Assembly (NCBI GenBank): GCA_963715675.1
Contig: OY970265.1
Span: 4,402,001-4,466,000 of the forward strand
Length of the DNA: 64,000 bases
Origin: DASVWZ01 sp963715675
GTDB taxonomy: Bacteria; Acidobacteriota; Terriglobia; Terriglobales; Acidobacteriaceae
Direction of reading: 5' to 3'
Part shown: piece by piece, positions 50,233 to 59,191 of the stretch
Position numbering within the stretch: position 1 is the stretch's first letter
Layout: each line of letters starts with the position of its first letter
Program-made: the position numbers and the translations under genes
The notes under the pieces: generated by a model
What the model saw: the letters and a program-made list of their open reading frames with translations, nothing else
What the model was told of the DNA's origin: nothing
The model's database searches: none

Positions 50233-51632
50233 GAAAGTAGCGACTCTCGACCCCGGTCATAATGGCCGAGGGTAGTTTTTCTGCCAAGAAAAAGGAGAGA
50301 GTCGCTATGAAGAGACGATACCAGATCGACCAGCAACGAGCGGTGCAAGAATTCCGACAGTTGGCCCGCGAAGAAAATCCCAACCTGCAGATGATGTTTC
50401 CGATGACCGAGGTCGTCGGTCTGCTGCACGAAGGGGTGGGCCACCTCATGCGCGAAGCCGGGTTGGCGTTGATGAGCCTGGTGATGGAGGAAGAAGTGCG
50501 GCACCTGGCCGGGGAGCGGCATGAGCAGCATCCGGCGCGGCGCGCCCACCGCTGGGGAAAAGAAGCCGGTTACTGCGTGGTGGACGGGCAGAAGGTGCCG
50601 ATCCAGAGAACGCGTCTGCGCAACCCGGAAAATCGTGAGCAACGGCTGGGAAGTTACGAGTTGTTCCAGCGCAGCGGACCGCTGGAGCACGCGGTGTGGG
50701 ACAAGATGATGCGCGGGCTGTCGACGCGCAACTACGGGGCGGTGGTAAAAGATTTTCGCGAAGCCTACGGGGTGGAGAAGTCGGCGGTGAGCGACAACTT
50801 CATCGCCTCCAGCCGGGAGAAGCTGCAGGAGTTGATGGAGCGTCCGCTGGGCGAGTTACGGTTGTGTGCGGTGCTGATCGACGGCACGCCGTTCCGCGAC
50901 CGGCAAATGATCGTGGCCCTGGGCATCAATAGCGACGGGCGCAAAACGGTGTTGGGCCTGCGCGAAGGAGCGACCGAGAATGCCGCCGTGGTGAGTGAGT
51001 TACTCGGCGATCTGGCGGCGCGCGGGCTGGACTTCAGCGTGCCGCGTCTGTATGTGCTCGACGGAGGCAAGGCGCTGGCGGCGGCGGTGCGGCGTCATGC
51101 CGGCGAGGCGGCGTTCATCCAGCGTTGCCAGGTGCACAAGCGGCGTAATGTGGTGGACCACTTACCCGAAGAACACAAGCCAGCGGTCAAGAAGAAGCTG
51201 CAGAACGCCTACGCCATGAGCGAATACACCGACGCCAGGCGCGCTCTGGAGCGGCTGCATCGCGAACTGATGGAGCTGAATCCGAGCGCCGCCCGCAGCC
51301 TGGAGGAAGGCATGGACGAGACGCTCACCGTGCACCGTTTGCGCGTGCCCGCGCAGTTGCGCCGCACCCTGGCGAGCACCAACGTGATCGAGTCAGCTTT
51401 CTCCATCGTGGAAACGGTTTGCCGCAACGTGAAACGCTGGCGGGCGGGAGACCACATCGAGCGTTGGGTCGGCTCGGGCCTGCTGGTGGCCGAGCGCCAG
51501 TTCCGCAAAGTGCAGGGATATCGGGAGATTCCCCAGCTATTGACTGCGCTAGCCAACGCGGTTTCTAAGAAGACGGTTGCCGAGCAAGGAAAGGTTGCGT
51601 AACCTATGACGGTCGAGAGTCGCTAACTTTCA
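50231..51632 (+). mobile_element. IS256-family insertion sequence, about 1.4 kb
   Basis: Terminal inverted repeats: the left end GAAAGTAGCGACTCTCGACC (from 50233) matches the reverse complement of the right end, GAAAGTTAGCGACTCTCGAC (ending ~51631), followed on both sides by a GGTCAT-like word. One transposase gene fills the interior. No 8-9-bp target duplication is visible at the flanks (…AATTCGTA on the left, AACGGAGTT… on the right), suggesting later rearrangement or recombination between copies. Confidence 0.9.
50307..51602 (+). CDS. IS256-family (mutator-type) transposase
   Basis: 431 residues, a full-length DDE enzyme. The DDE context is seen in CAVLIDGTPFRDRQMIVALG (first Asp), LYVLDGGKALAAAVRRHAG (second Asp) and STNVIESAFSIVETVCRNVK (Glu). 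The zinc-like QRCQVHKRRNVVDHLPEEHK and WRAGDHIERWVGSGLLVAER blocks are typical. ATG 50307 with AAGGAG upstream is preferred over 50262, which would begin inside the terminal repeat. No frameshift is seen, so it should be active. Confidence 0.95.
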   Translation: MKRRYQIDQQRAVQEFRQLAREENPNLQMMFPMTEVVGLLHEGVGHLMREAGLALMSLVMEEEVRHLAGERHEQHPARRAHRWGKEAGYCVVDGQKVPIQRTRLRNPENREQRLGSYELFQRSGPLEHAVWDKMMRGLSTRNYGAVVKDFREAYGVEKSAVSDNFIASSREKLQELMERPLGELRLCAVLIDGTPFRDRQMIVALGINSDGRKTVLGLREGATENAAVVSELLGDLAARGLDFSVPRLYVLDGGKALAAAVRRHAGEAAFIQRCQVHKRRNVVDHLPEEHKPAVKKKLQNAYAMSEYTDARRALERLHRELMELNPSAARSLEEGMDETLTVHRLRVPAQLRRTLASTNVIESAFSIVETVCRNVKRWRAGDHIERWVGSGLLVAERQFRKVQGYREIPQLLTALANAVSKKTVAEQGKVA

Positions 51633-52488
51633 ACGGAGTTCCGGGCAATCTCCGTCTTGCCCTTGTTGCCAAGCATGTCGTTAATTTCCGTGCCTACAGT
51701 GCACAGCACGAAATCACTATATTTGTGACTCTGAGCCGGCCAGGGTTGTTTGGGAGGGGGCTGCGGTGCCACAACGGGCTTCGGGTTGTTTGCGCCACCG
51801 CTGCTATTGACAAAGTCAAATGACCAGTAGCCTTCACTCACCAGAGTTTTGTCGTCATACACATACTTATAGGTTGCGTCGTGCCACACCGGGTTAACCA
51901 ATCCCAAGCCAGCCAAGCCAGCGAACGAATCGAAGGTGAAAGATACAGAGGCCACTCCATTGACGTATACGACTCCGTGACAGAGTCCCCAATCCGGGTC
52001 GCACATGAACAGCCCCGACGGGTCAATATAGCTCGTCGGATTGTCCATCACGTAGGCATACCGGTTCCAGGTCTGCGGGCTGGTGATGTCCACCGCCGCC
52101 AGCCCTGCCGGGTCGGGGGAGAGCCAAGCGCCATGCGTATTCTGATACTCGCGGGCCCCGAAGTGTTCGCCGTTGTTTTCCGAATCCCAGAAGCCTCCGG
52201 CAAAACCGGTGAAGTCGAGGGTGCTGAGAGTCTCGGTAAAGTTGTCGCCAAATGGACCCATGAGCACGCCTTCGGTGCGCTGGACCGTCCCGGTGTAGTC
52301 GGTGCTGAGGCGCGGCATGGTGAGGTTGTCGGCACGATTGAAATAGGTGGTGCCGTTGGCGTAAGTATAGAATCCGCCGGTTTGCCGGGTAAAGCCCGGA
52401 GTGAACTCGGTGTAGGGCTGATTCCCATCAAAGACAAAGCTGTGTACCGTGCCGCCCGTGTCGGTCTTCTGCTGGCGGCGGCCAAGGG
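51633..52488 (-). pseudogene. Rhs/YD-repeat protein fragment, 5'-truncated and cut by IS256
   Basis: The sequence begins mid-protein at about RRQQKTDTGGTVHSFVFDG, with no proper start, right where a palindromic repeat sits (52489-52519). It contains the RHS-repeat-associated core: FTGFAGGFWDSENNGEHFGA, REYQNTHGAWLSPDPAGLAA, NRYAYVMDNPTSYIDPSGLF. A variable C-terminal region follows and ends at the IS edge (TEIARNSV). Rhs proteins carry polymorphic toxic tips for contact-dependent competition. Without its N-terminal shell and secretion domains it cannot function alone. Confidence 0.8.
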
Positions 52489-52519
52489 CCCACTTCTCGC
52501 ACCGAACGCGAGAAATGGG
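52489..52519. repeat. Palindromic intergenic repeat at the truncated end of the Rhs fragment
   Basis: CCCACTTCTCGC (52489-52500), loop ACCGAAC, GCGAGAAATGGG (52508-52519): a 12-bp stem with one mismatch, followed by GCACCCGG. The Rhs similarity stops here, so the repeat may mark the deletion point. Confidence 0.6.
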
Positions 52520-52627
52520 CACCCGGCTTCCACCAGCGGGGCGAGGGATCCGGCGTGCGCTAGGGTTGCGCCTGCTGGCACACCCCGCGCGATGACGTCG
52601 CCTTAATGGGTTGACGCCGTGATGGAC

Positions 52628-52740
52628 ATTTTCCCGCTAAAATTTAGAACCCATCGGGGCTAGAGGCAAAATCCAGAAAGCTGGGGGGATGCCAAGGTCC
52701 CAATTCGTCACAACGCAGCGCGAGAGATTTGACGAAGGGA
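52628..52740. repeat. Diverged direct repeat, right copy
   Basis: GATGGACATTTTCCCGCTAA, AATTTAGAACCCATCGGGG, GGCAAAATCCAGAAAGC, GGATGCCAAGGTCCCAATTC, CACAACGCAGCGCGAGAG. These align in order with the copy at 48715-48910. The pair brackets the Rhs/IS256 island. The gap continues to the stop of the DUF3857 gene at 52794 with nothing else seen. Confidence 0.6.
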
Positions 52741-52793
52741 AACCCCCACCCTGAACGTGGCACAGAACGCGCCGTTCAGGATGGCAACCGCCC

Positions 52794-55700
52794 TTACTGC
52801 CTTTCACCACGCAACGCTTGCAGCCGGGTTTGCGCCAAGTAGTAGGTCGAGCCGGGAATGTCGACTGCCCTTTTCGGCTTGGTGACTTTGGCATAGCCGG
52901 CGAGGGCGACATCGCGCTCGCCATATTGCTCTGCGATGCGTCCGAAAGCATACCAGTAATTCTCATCGGGCTCATCAAGGTTCAGGATATCCATGGCCTG
53001 GACAAGTACTTCGCGCGCCTCTTTGGTCTTTCCAACCTCAGCATAAACACAACCCAAAGTGTGCAAGGTGGCAGCATCGTTCTTGCTCAGTTGAGCGGCT
53101 TTGAGAGCGTCCTCAATATCAGCGAGTTCGACTTTTCCGATAAAGAGCGAGTGCCAGGAGGTGCTGTTCAGGTCCTGGGGCTCGGCTTTTCCTTCGTCGA
53201 TGATGTTTTGATCGAGAGCGTGCGCCTTAACATAATCTCCTGCCAGTGTCGCGCCCCAGACCCGTCTGCGCATGGCAGCGACATCGCCCGGAATGCGCCG
53301 TAGCCGGTCCAGCGCGAGTCTGTCTGCTTCTTCGAACCGACCCAGTGCCTGTAACTCGAACGATTGGGCGCGAAATATCCGCTCTGACTCCGGATATTGT
53401 CTTGCCAGATCTGTACAAACCACAAGAGTCTTTTCGTACTGGTTGAGACTGGCGTAACCATTGAGCAAGGCAAGTAAGATGTTGAGCTTTTCTGAGTCGT
53501 CGCGCGCGGAGTTCCTGGCCGGCTCCAGGACAGCGACGCCCTGCGCGGCGGTTTGTTCATAGGCCGTCAGGACCGAGGCAGCCGCAAGCTTGATCGCGGC
53601 CATATCTCCGTCTTTTCCCTTCGTCCAGAACCTCGGAAAGGCGGCGCCCGCGAGAGGGTCGTCGCCGCCGGCAAGATGCTGATCTTCCCGCAACCAGTCG
53701 AGCAGTACGCGAGCCCCGGCGAGATCGCTGGCGTTAATCCGATCGAGCACTTCCAAACCAACGGGAGCGGGGAATCGGGAAGTAGCCAGGATCTTGTAGC
53801 GGCCATCTTCCTTGACGACATAGATGGCGCTTTTGTAGCTGGCGGAGCCCCAGAGGGTGATCTTGTATCCTGTTGCATCATTCCCCTGGGCCTTTGGTTG
53901 CGCCCTGGTAAGAGAGATATCCACTCCAACATCCGGAAACTGGCCCTCTCGTGCTTTACTGCTCAGTGTGTGTCTCTCTTGTTTGACAAACGACTCCAGG
54001 TTTTCCTGAGTGGCCAAGCTGGCCTGGCCATTGCGGCTGGTCATCGAACGCAAGCGGTCGAGAGTCAGATCGGGATCGTCGGTGAGCAGTTCGAAGCGCA
54101 TCGCGGCACCCGTGGCATCGTCCGGGAAGACGAGCTGTTCGTGCGGCTGGGTTTTGCGATAGAGGGCAGCGAAGGCGACAGTGTCGGAGGCGTTGGCTCC
54201 CGACGCGCCGGCCTCTTCGAGGTCGGCGCCAAGAGGATATTTGCGAAGATTGATCAGCATTTCGCCGGCCGCTTCCGCGATCTGTTTGAGTTGTTGTTCT
54301 CCGCCTGTGCGCCTCTTGGCTTCCGCGAGGGCGGCCTCGGAGCCTCTGAGGGCAGCCTCGCACGCGACGATCAAGGCAATCGGCTGGGGGTTCAAGCTCT
54401 GCGCGTTTTTCTGCGCGTCGGAGAACTGCCCAGCGTAAAACATCGCAAAGGGAAGGTTGTTCTGCAAGCCCAGTTCTGCCAGCTTCTGGGCGGTGAGCTT
54501 GCGGTACTCGGCTACGGCGTCGTTCAGCTTCGCCCCGGGTCCATAGCGCAATCCCCAACGGTTGTGCTCGAGGAGAATCGCGAGGTTTCCAACCGTGGCT
54601 TTGTCGTCCGGGTCCAGCGTTTCGGCTAACCGAAACGCGGCTTCAGCACCCCCATAGTCGCTACCGGGCCGAAACTTGCGCCCGACCAAGTCGTATTCGA
54701 GGATTTCGGCCAGCGTTTTTTCGGCCAAAGCCGAAGTTGGCTCCAGTTTGACCGCAGTCTGGGCCTCGGCGCGAGCTGCCTCACCCAGCCCCGCCGCAAG
54801 AAGGGTTTCTGCAACTTGCAGATGGTGAACCGCCTCTTTGGGGTGAAGCGCGATCAACTCACGATAGGACAGCAGCGCCTCCCGAACCTTGCCTTGGCTG
54901 ACCAGGGTCTGTCCAATCGGTTCAAAATAGATGAGAATCGCCTCCCCGGCTATGAGTTGCGAGACTTTGTCGCGTAACTCGGCAGCTTCGGAGACGGTCA
55001 TCCGGCGCTTTACGGTATCGAATCGTAGAGTGGCGTGAACCACCCCATCCTTATCGCCTGAAAACTCCTCGGTGAGAATGGAAGGACCGAGGGAAAGTTG
55101 CGCATTCGCCGGAAGAGGCTTGGGCCGGAAACCTGCCGGGGGCACGATGGTGTAGTGCCACTCGGTGACAAACGCTTCGGGCAGTTGGTAGTCAGCGGTG
55201 CGCTTTTTCTTGGGTTTCTGACCGCTGTCCTTGTCAGTCTTGCTGTCGTCCTCCTCTTCGTGTTGCCGCAGGTCGGAAGGAAGACGGCTAAATAAACCCT
55301 CCAAACGGATGGCAGTGGCAGCGATGTTCAGATCGGTAACCGCACGCCGGGCGCGATCGCTTTCAAGCACCAGTTCGAACTGTTTCGAGAGGTCATTGGG
55401 ATCGGAACGATCCATCCGGTCGAGTTTCTCTGCCAGATATTGTGACTTAACGTAGTTGGTCAGTTCGTCCCTGGCAGCTTTGTTTTGTTTATCAGCGTAA
55501 GAACGGCGGTATGAAGACTCGCTGCTTCCGTGGGGCTGCGAAGTTTCGATAATCCGGGCTGGACCGTTCTCTGCCAGGTAAATTTCTCGTTTCTCAGTCA
55601 GCGCATTGTCTGCGGAAGAAGTGGCCAGCGTTCGCACTAGCGCGTTAACGTCGGACCGCACGATGAGAGCGAGGCGCTCCTGGTCGCCGATGGGGAGTTC

Positions 55701-56999
55701 ACCAAGTCTGGCATGTTCGTCAGTGGCGTCAATCCAAAGGGCCGGACTGCCGGGAACATAGACGATGGCATGATCGAACATTCCCATGCCGGGGAGATCG
55801 GGAGCGATGTCTTCCCGGTTCCCGGCATTGAGCAGAGCAACATACGCGGGAATATTCGCGGCACGCAGCATCGCCACCAATAAGGAGGCTTTGTCCTTGC
55901 AATCGCCGTATTTCCGGGCGAGGGTTTCGCTCGGGGAATGGGGTACCAAAGCGGACTCGCCAAACTCGACTCCTGTATATCGGACTTCCCGGTTGAGATA
56001 TTGGAGGATCGCCGCAGCTTTCTCGTCCCGAGAATCTTTCCCCGCAATCAGCTTGCCGACCAGAGACTTGAGGTCCGCACCAGCGATCTGTTTGTCCACG
56101 ATCTTGCCATATTCCTCGGCAACCTGGCGCCACGACTCTCCGGTGGAGAAAGTAATGCTGGGATAGGCAGGCATATCGCTCGGCAGTTCGGGCTCAGGGT
56201 TGTCGAGCAAGTCCATCGGTCCGTAGTCGAAGGTGATGCGCACCCGGCCCCCAGCTTCGTCCCGCTGCGGCTTCAGGTCAGGAAGTAAGTGGATCTGATA
56301 GCGAACTGGAAGCGCTGCAGGGGCGTCGAGTACCAGGCGAGTACGTTCTACCGGCACAGTGCCGCCGACGTAGAAGCGCTCCACAGTGCCCGCACCGAAA
56401 AAGGGTGCGTTCTCCCTGGAAATCTGCTCTTCCTCCACGAGTGAGCCGGGCGCGACGGCGGGCAGAGGCGCTCTTAGTACCCGACGGTCGCTGAAAACGT
56501 TGTCCTCACTCTCTTTCGCGGGGGCATCGGTGATGGTCCGTTCGTCGAGAGGATGCACTGCAATATCTGGAGTGATGACGCGGGCCCGGAGGCTGGGGCG
56601 CTCCTCGCGCCAAGGTTCCCAACTGAAGGAGACGTCGGCCCAACCCTCAGCGCCTCTCTGCGTGAGGATCTTATATAGAACATATCGGGAACGGACTGCT
56701 CTCCCTTCAGCGTCGAAGACAAGAGTCTCCTCGTCATCGAGAAAAAGCACATCGGCACCGGCCGGAGAGGCCACTTGCGACACGCGCTGATACAAAGCCG
56801 CGGCGTCTGGTGAAAAACGAGTTCCCTCCGGCTCGGTGCCGCCGGTAGCGAAGGCTGGACTCAGCACTACGTAAACCAGCAACGCCTTAATCGCGAAACC
56901 TAGGGCGGATCGCTTGCTTGGATTAGGCAAAATGACGAACCTCACACGATTCGAGGTAAGGTAAAAGGTACGCCGGAACGCGCTGGGCCGCAAGGACAA
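52794..56999 (-). CDS. Very large exported DUF3857/transglutaminase/TPR protein
   Basis: 1401 residues. A signal segment (~30-50, FAIKALLVYVVLSPAFA) precedes a DUF3857 beta domain (~60-290). A transglutaminase-like domain (~300-440) has the triad Cys in LARKYGDCKDKASLLVAML, His in MFDHAIVYVP and Asp in LWIDATDEHARLGEL. A mixed domain and TPR repeats follow (~690-800 and ~1200-1400; LVSQGKVREALLSYRELIAL, LHTLGCVYAEVGKTKEAREV). A charged linker (EEEDDSKTDKDSGQKPKKKR) splits the halves. It is probably periplasmic or outer-membrane associated; the substrate is unknown. It is much longer than the usual ~650-residue family members because of the TPR half. Confidence 0.88.
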   Translation of the reverse strand: MSLRPSAFRRTFYLTSNRVRFVILPNPSKRSALGFAIKALLVYVVLSPAFATGGTEPEGTRFSPDAAALYQRVSQVASPAGADVLFLDDEETLVFDAEGRAVRSRYVLYKILTQRGAEGWADVSFSWEPWREERPSLRARVITPDIAVHPLDERTITDAPAKESEDNVFSDRRVLRAPLPAVAPGSLVEEEQISRENAPFFGAGTVERFYVGGTVPVERTRLVLDAPAALPVRYQIHLLPDLKPQRDEAGGRVRITFDYGPMDLLDNPEPELPSDMPAYPSITFSTGESWRQVAEEYGKIVDKQIAGADLKSLVGKLIAGKDSRDEKAAAILQYLNREVRYTGVEFGESALVPHSPSETLARKYGDCKDKASLLVAMLRAANIPAYVALLNAGNREDIAPDLPGMGMFDHAIVYVPGSPALWIDATDEHARLGELPIGDQERLALIVRSDVNALVRTLATSSADNALTEKREIYLAENGPARIIETSQPHGSSESSYRRSYADKQNKAARDELTNYVKSQYLAEKLDRMDRSDPNDLSKQFELVLESDRARRAVTDLNIAATAIRLEGLFSRLPSDLRQHEEEDDSKTDKDSGQKPKKKRTADYQLPEAFVTEWHYTIVPPAGFRPKPLPANAQLSLGPSILTEEFSGDKDGVVHATLRFDTVKRRMTVSEAAELRDKVSQLIAGEAILIYFEPIGQTLVSQGKVREALLSYRELIALHPKEAVHHLQVAETLLAAGLGEAARAEAQTAVKLEPTSALAEKTLAEILEYDLVGRKFRPGSDYGGAEAAFRLAETLDPDDKATVGNLAILLEHNRWGLRYGPGAKLNDAVAEYRKLTAQKLAELGLQNNLPFAMFYAGQFSDAQKNAQSLNPQPIALIVACEAALRGSEAALAEAKRRTGGEQQLKQIAEAAGEMLINLRKYPLGADLEEAGASGANASDTVAFAALYRKTQPHEQLVFPDDATGAAMRFELLTDDPDLTLDRLRSMTSRNGQASLATQENLESFVKQERHTLSSKAREGQFPDVGVDISLTRAQPKAQGNDATGYKITLWGSASYKSAIYVVKEDGRYKILATSRFPAPVGLEVLDRINASDLAGARVLLDWLREDQHLAGGDDPLAGAAFPRFWTKGKDGDMAAIKLAAASVLTAYEQTAAQGVAVLEPARNSARDDSEKLNILLALLNGYASLNQYEKTLVVCTDLARQYPESERIFRAQSFELQALGRFEEADRLALDRLRRIPGDVAAMRRRVWGATLAGDYVKAHALDQNIIDEGKAEPQDLNSTSWHSLFIGKVELADIEDALKAAQLSKNDAATLHTLGCVYAEVGKTKEAREVLVQAMDILNLDEPDENYWYAFGRIAEQYGERDVALAGYAKVTKPKRAVDIPGSTYYLAQTRLQALRGERQ

Positions 57000-57205
57000 G
57001 AGTTACAAGGGTGCAGTGATGTCCTGGATAGCGTTCAAAAGATGGACGCGAAGCTAGGCCAGCGTCAGGCATCAACCGCGGGGCTGGAAACTTTTCTCAG
57101 CGGCCTGTAGTCTAATCATGCTAAGAGGAGTCTGGTTGAGGGTGAAGGTCAACGGGGGTCCTGCACGGGCGAGGACGTGCGTGCCTACATCGACGACTTA
57201 TCCGC

Positions 57206-58369
57206 ATGATGTTTTCCCGATTTTTCCGCGTCTCGGTCGTGGTTACGCTGCTTGCTGCGGCGTGCTTGGCCGGGGAACATACGCCTGGCGCATCCGCTTC
57301 TCCGATTTTGCCTAAACAGTTCGCCGGCTGGCAGCTTTCCGGCACCGTCAGCGCGAGCACCGACCCAGCGGTGGCCGATCCGGTGAACGGCACGGTGCTC
57401 AAGGAGTACGGCCTTACCGGTTTTGAAAGCGCAACCTACACCCGGGATGACGGACGCAAGCTCACGCTCAAAGCCGCTCGCTTCGGCGATGCCAGTGGCG
57501 CATACGGAGCCTTCACCTATTACAAGATGCCGCAGATGTTGGTGGAGCAGATCCCGGACCAGGCTGCGTCGCTGAACGAACGGGTTTTGTTTTACCGCGG
57601 AAACATCCTGGTGGACGCATTTTTTCAGAGATTGTCTGCCATGTCGGCAGCGGAACTGCGCGAGCTTTCGAATGCGCTGCCATTGGGTGCAGGCGTCACG
57701 CAGAATTTGCCGGGGCTGCCGGCGTACCTGCCCAAGCAGTCCTATGTGAAGAACTCGGCGAAGTATGTGCTGGGGCCGGTAACGCTTGAAAAAGTGAGCG
57801 CGCCTTTGCCGGCGGAGCTGGTCGACTTCAACGCCGGTGCGGAAGTCGTGCTGGGAAACTACACGAGTGCGGGCGGCGAAGCCACGCTCACTCTGATTTC
57901 GTATCCGACGCCGCAGATTGCCGGTGAGCACCTGCGCCGGATCGAGGCTGCGCGGCAACCGAATTCGCCATCGTCTGCAATGCTGGCCAGCGCCGGGACG
58001 TTGCTGGACAAACGCACCGGCCCCATCGTGGTGATCGCCACCGGACCGCTTTCGGAGAGTGAAGCAAAGTCGCTACTGGTTTCGGTGAATTACGACGCTA
58101 ACGTCACGTGGAACGAGAATACTTATTTCACCAAGCGGGACAATATTGCGAACCTGTTGGTGAACATCATTTATCTCTGCGGCATCGTAATTGGGTTCGC
58201 GTTGATCGCAGGACTGGCCTTCGGATGGTTGCGCGTGCTCATCCGACAGCTATTGCCGGAGCGAATTTTCGGCAAGCGGGACGAGGCCAGTTTCATCTCG
58301 CTGCACCTGTCGGAGGAGACGGCAAAAAGTCCTCCTCTAAGCGTAAATTCCACAATCAAAACGGTTTAG
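57206..58369 (+). CDS. DUF6599-like exported membrane protein
   Basis: 387 residues. Signal peptide MMFSRFFRVSVVVTLLAAAC, then LPKQFAGWQLSGTVSASTDP, VLKEYGLTGFESATYTRDDG and AARFGDASGAYGAFTYYKMP, the pattern of the DUF6599 family common in Acidobacteriota. A repeat-like second half (VVLGNYTSAGGEATLTLISY, TPQIAGEHLRRIEA) follows. It ends with one membrane helix (IIYLCGIVIGFALIAGLAFG) and a short cytoplasmic tail. Function unknown. It is divergent from the DUF3857 gene across 206 bp. Confidence 0.8.
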   Translation: MMFSRFFRVSVVVTLLAAACLAGEHTPGASASPILPKQFAGWQLSGTVSASTDPAVADPVNGTVLKEYGLTGFESATYTRDDGRKLTLKAARFGDASGAYGAFTYYKMPQMLVEQIPDQAASLNERVLFYRGNILVDAFFQRLSAMSAAELRELSNALPLGAGVTQNLPGLPAYLPKQSYVKNSAKYVLGPVTLEKVSAPLPAELVDFNAGAEVVLGNYTSAGGEATLTLISYPTPQIAGEHLRRIEAARQPNSPSSAMLASAGTLLDKRTGPIVVIATGPLSESEAKSLLVSVNYDANVTWNENTYFTKRDNIANLLVNIIYLCGIVIGFALIAGLAFGWLRVLIRQLLPERIFGKRDEASFISLHLSEETAKSPPLSVNSTIKTV

Positions 58370-58471
58370 GCGTTTCCGACGGGTTTTTGTCTCACAATGA
58401 AGCAGTACACGAAGGTGTTCACTATCTTTGCAAATCATTGAAAATAAAGATATTTATTTCACAAAAAAATC

Positions 58472-58500
58472 TTGACACCCCCCTTGGCGGCTCATAAGAT
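58472..58500 (+). promoter_or_regulatory. Consensus-like sigma-70 promoter
   Basis: TTGACA at 58472-58477, a 17-bp spacer, TAAGAT at 58495-58500. The 40 bp upstream is unusually AT-rich for this genome (AAAATAAAGATATTTATTTC and a run of A), like an UP element. Transcription should start near 58507. Confidence 0.75.
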
Positions 58501-58506
58501 TTCGCC

Positions 58507-58588
58507 AGAAAGTTTTGACGGTTTCACCTCCGTTAGAACTATTCTCCCTTGAAGAAGAGGCCGCCCTGTTGCCGGGCGGCCTTTTTTG
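58507..58588 (+). ncRNA. Candidate small RNA of about 80 nt
   Basis: Bounded by the promoter at 58472-58500 and a strong intrinsic terminator: GGCCGCCC (58559-58566) / GGGCGGCC (58574-58581) plus six T. There is no open frame inside. It contains GTTTCACCTCCG near 58520-58532, matching the anti-Shine-Dalgarno core CACCTCC of 16S rRNA. It could be a free-standing regulator that pairs with ribosome-binding sites, or the attenuated leader of the gene at 58685, 97 bp beyond the terminator. Confidence 0.55.
58556..58588 (+). terminator. Strong intrinsic terminator
   Basis: Perfect 8-bp GC stem GGCCGCCC/GGGCGGCC extended by A-T pairs, with a 7-nt loop, ending in TTTTTTG. It ends the candidate small RNA and also blocks read-through from the DUF6599-like gene. 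Confidence 0.9.
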
Positions 58589-58684
58589 TTTTGGCGCAGT
58601 CGTCCCCGAGAACTCGAATTGTCTTTGCCGGGGAACAAAGACGCGGTAGATTCCGTATGTTGATGCAGAAGGGCAAGGAGAATT

Positions 58685-59176
58685 ATGTTCTGCGACCGTT
58701 GTGGCACAGAAGTGCAGTCCGATCACAGGTTCTGCAGCAGCTGTGGCCGGGAGTTCTCGGGAGCGGCGCTGGCATATCCGCGGCGCAGCCGGGTGAACGA
58801 ACATGTGCGGCTTCTTGGAATTCTGTGGCTGGCACTTTCGGCGCTGAATGCGGTCGGCGGCGTGGTGCTGTATGTTCTGGCGCACACCCTGTTCCTTCAT
58901 TTGCCCGATATGCCGGCGGAAGTGACTGGATGGCTGCCCACCTTCTTGAGTTTCATCGGAGTGCTGATCGTGGCCAAAGCGGCAGCGGGGTTTCTGGCGG
59001 GGTGGGGATTGCTGCAACGCGAGCCGTGGGCGCGCATTCTGACGATCGTTCTCTCGTTCCTGGCGTTGTTCAACATCCCGTTCGGCACCGCGCTGGGGAT
59101 CTATAGTCTGTGGGTTCTGCTGCCGCACGAATCGGAAGCGGAATACCAGGAGCACGCGCGAACCGTCGCTGCGTAG
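58685..59176 (+). CDS. Zinc-ribbon membrane protein
   Basis: 163 residues. Zinc ribbon MFCDRCGTEVQSDHRFCSSC at the N-terminus, then three hydrophobic segments (LLGILWLALSALNAVGGVVL, FLSFIGVLIVAKAAAGFLAG, ILTIVLSFLALFNIPFGTAL). AAGGAG lies 5-6 nt before the ATG. The layout resembles the zinc_ribbon_2 membrane protein at 20624-21262, but with different helices. Function unknown. Confidence 0.8.
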   Translation: MFCDRCGTEVQSDHRFCSSCGREFSGAALAYPRRSRVNEHVRLLGILWLALSALNAVGGVVLYVLAHTLFLHLPDMPAEVTGWLPTFLSFIGVLIVAKAAAGFLAGWGLLQREPWARILTIVLSFLALFNIPFGTALGIYSLWVLLPHESEAEYQEHARTVAA

Positions 59177-59191
59177 GACGTGATCAGCCGG

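Noticed and set aside
50262..50306. Upstream ATG for the IS256 transposase
   Set aside because: It begins beside the terminal inverted repeat and lacks a ribosome site, whereas 50307 has AAGGAG at proper spacing.
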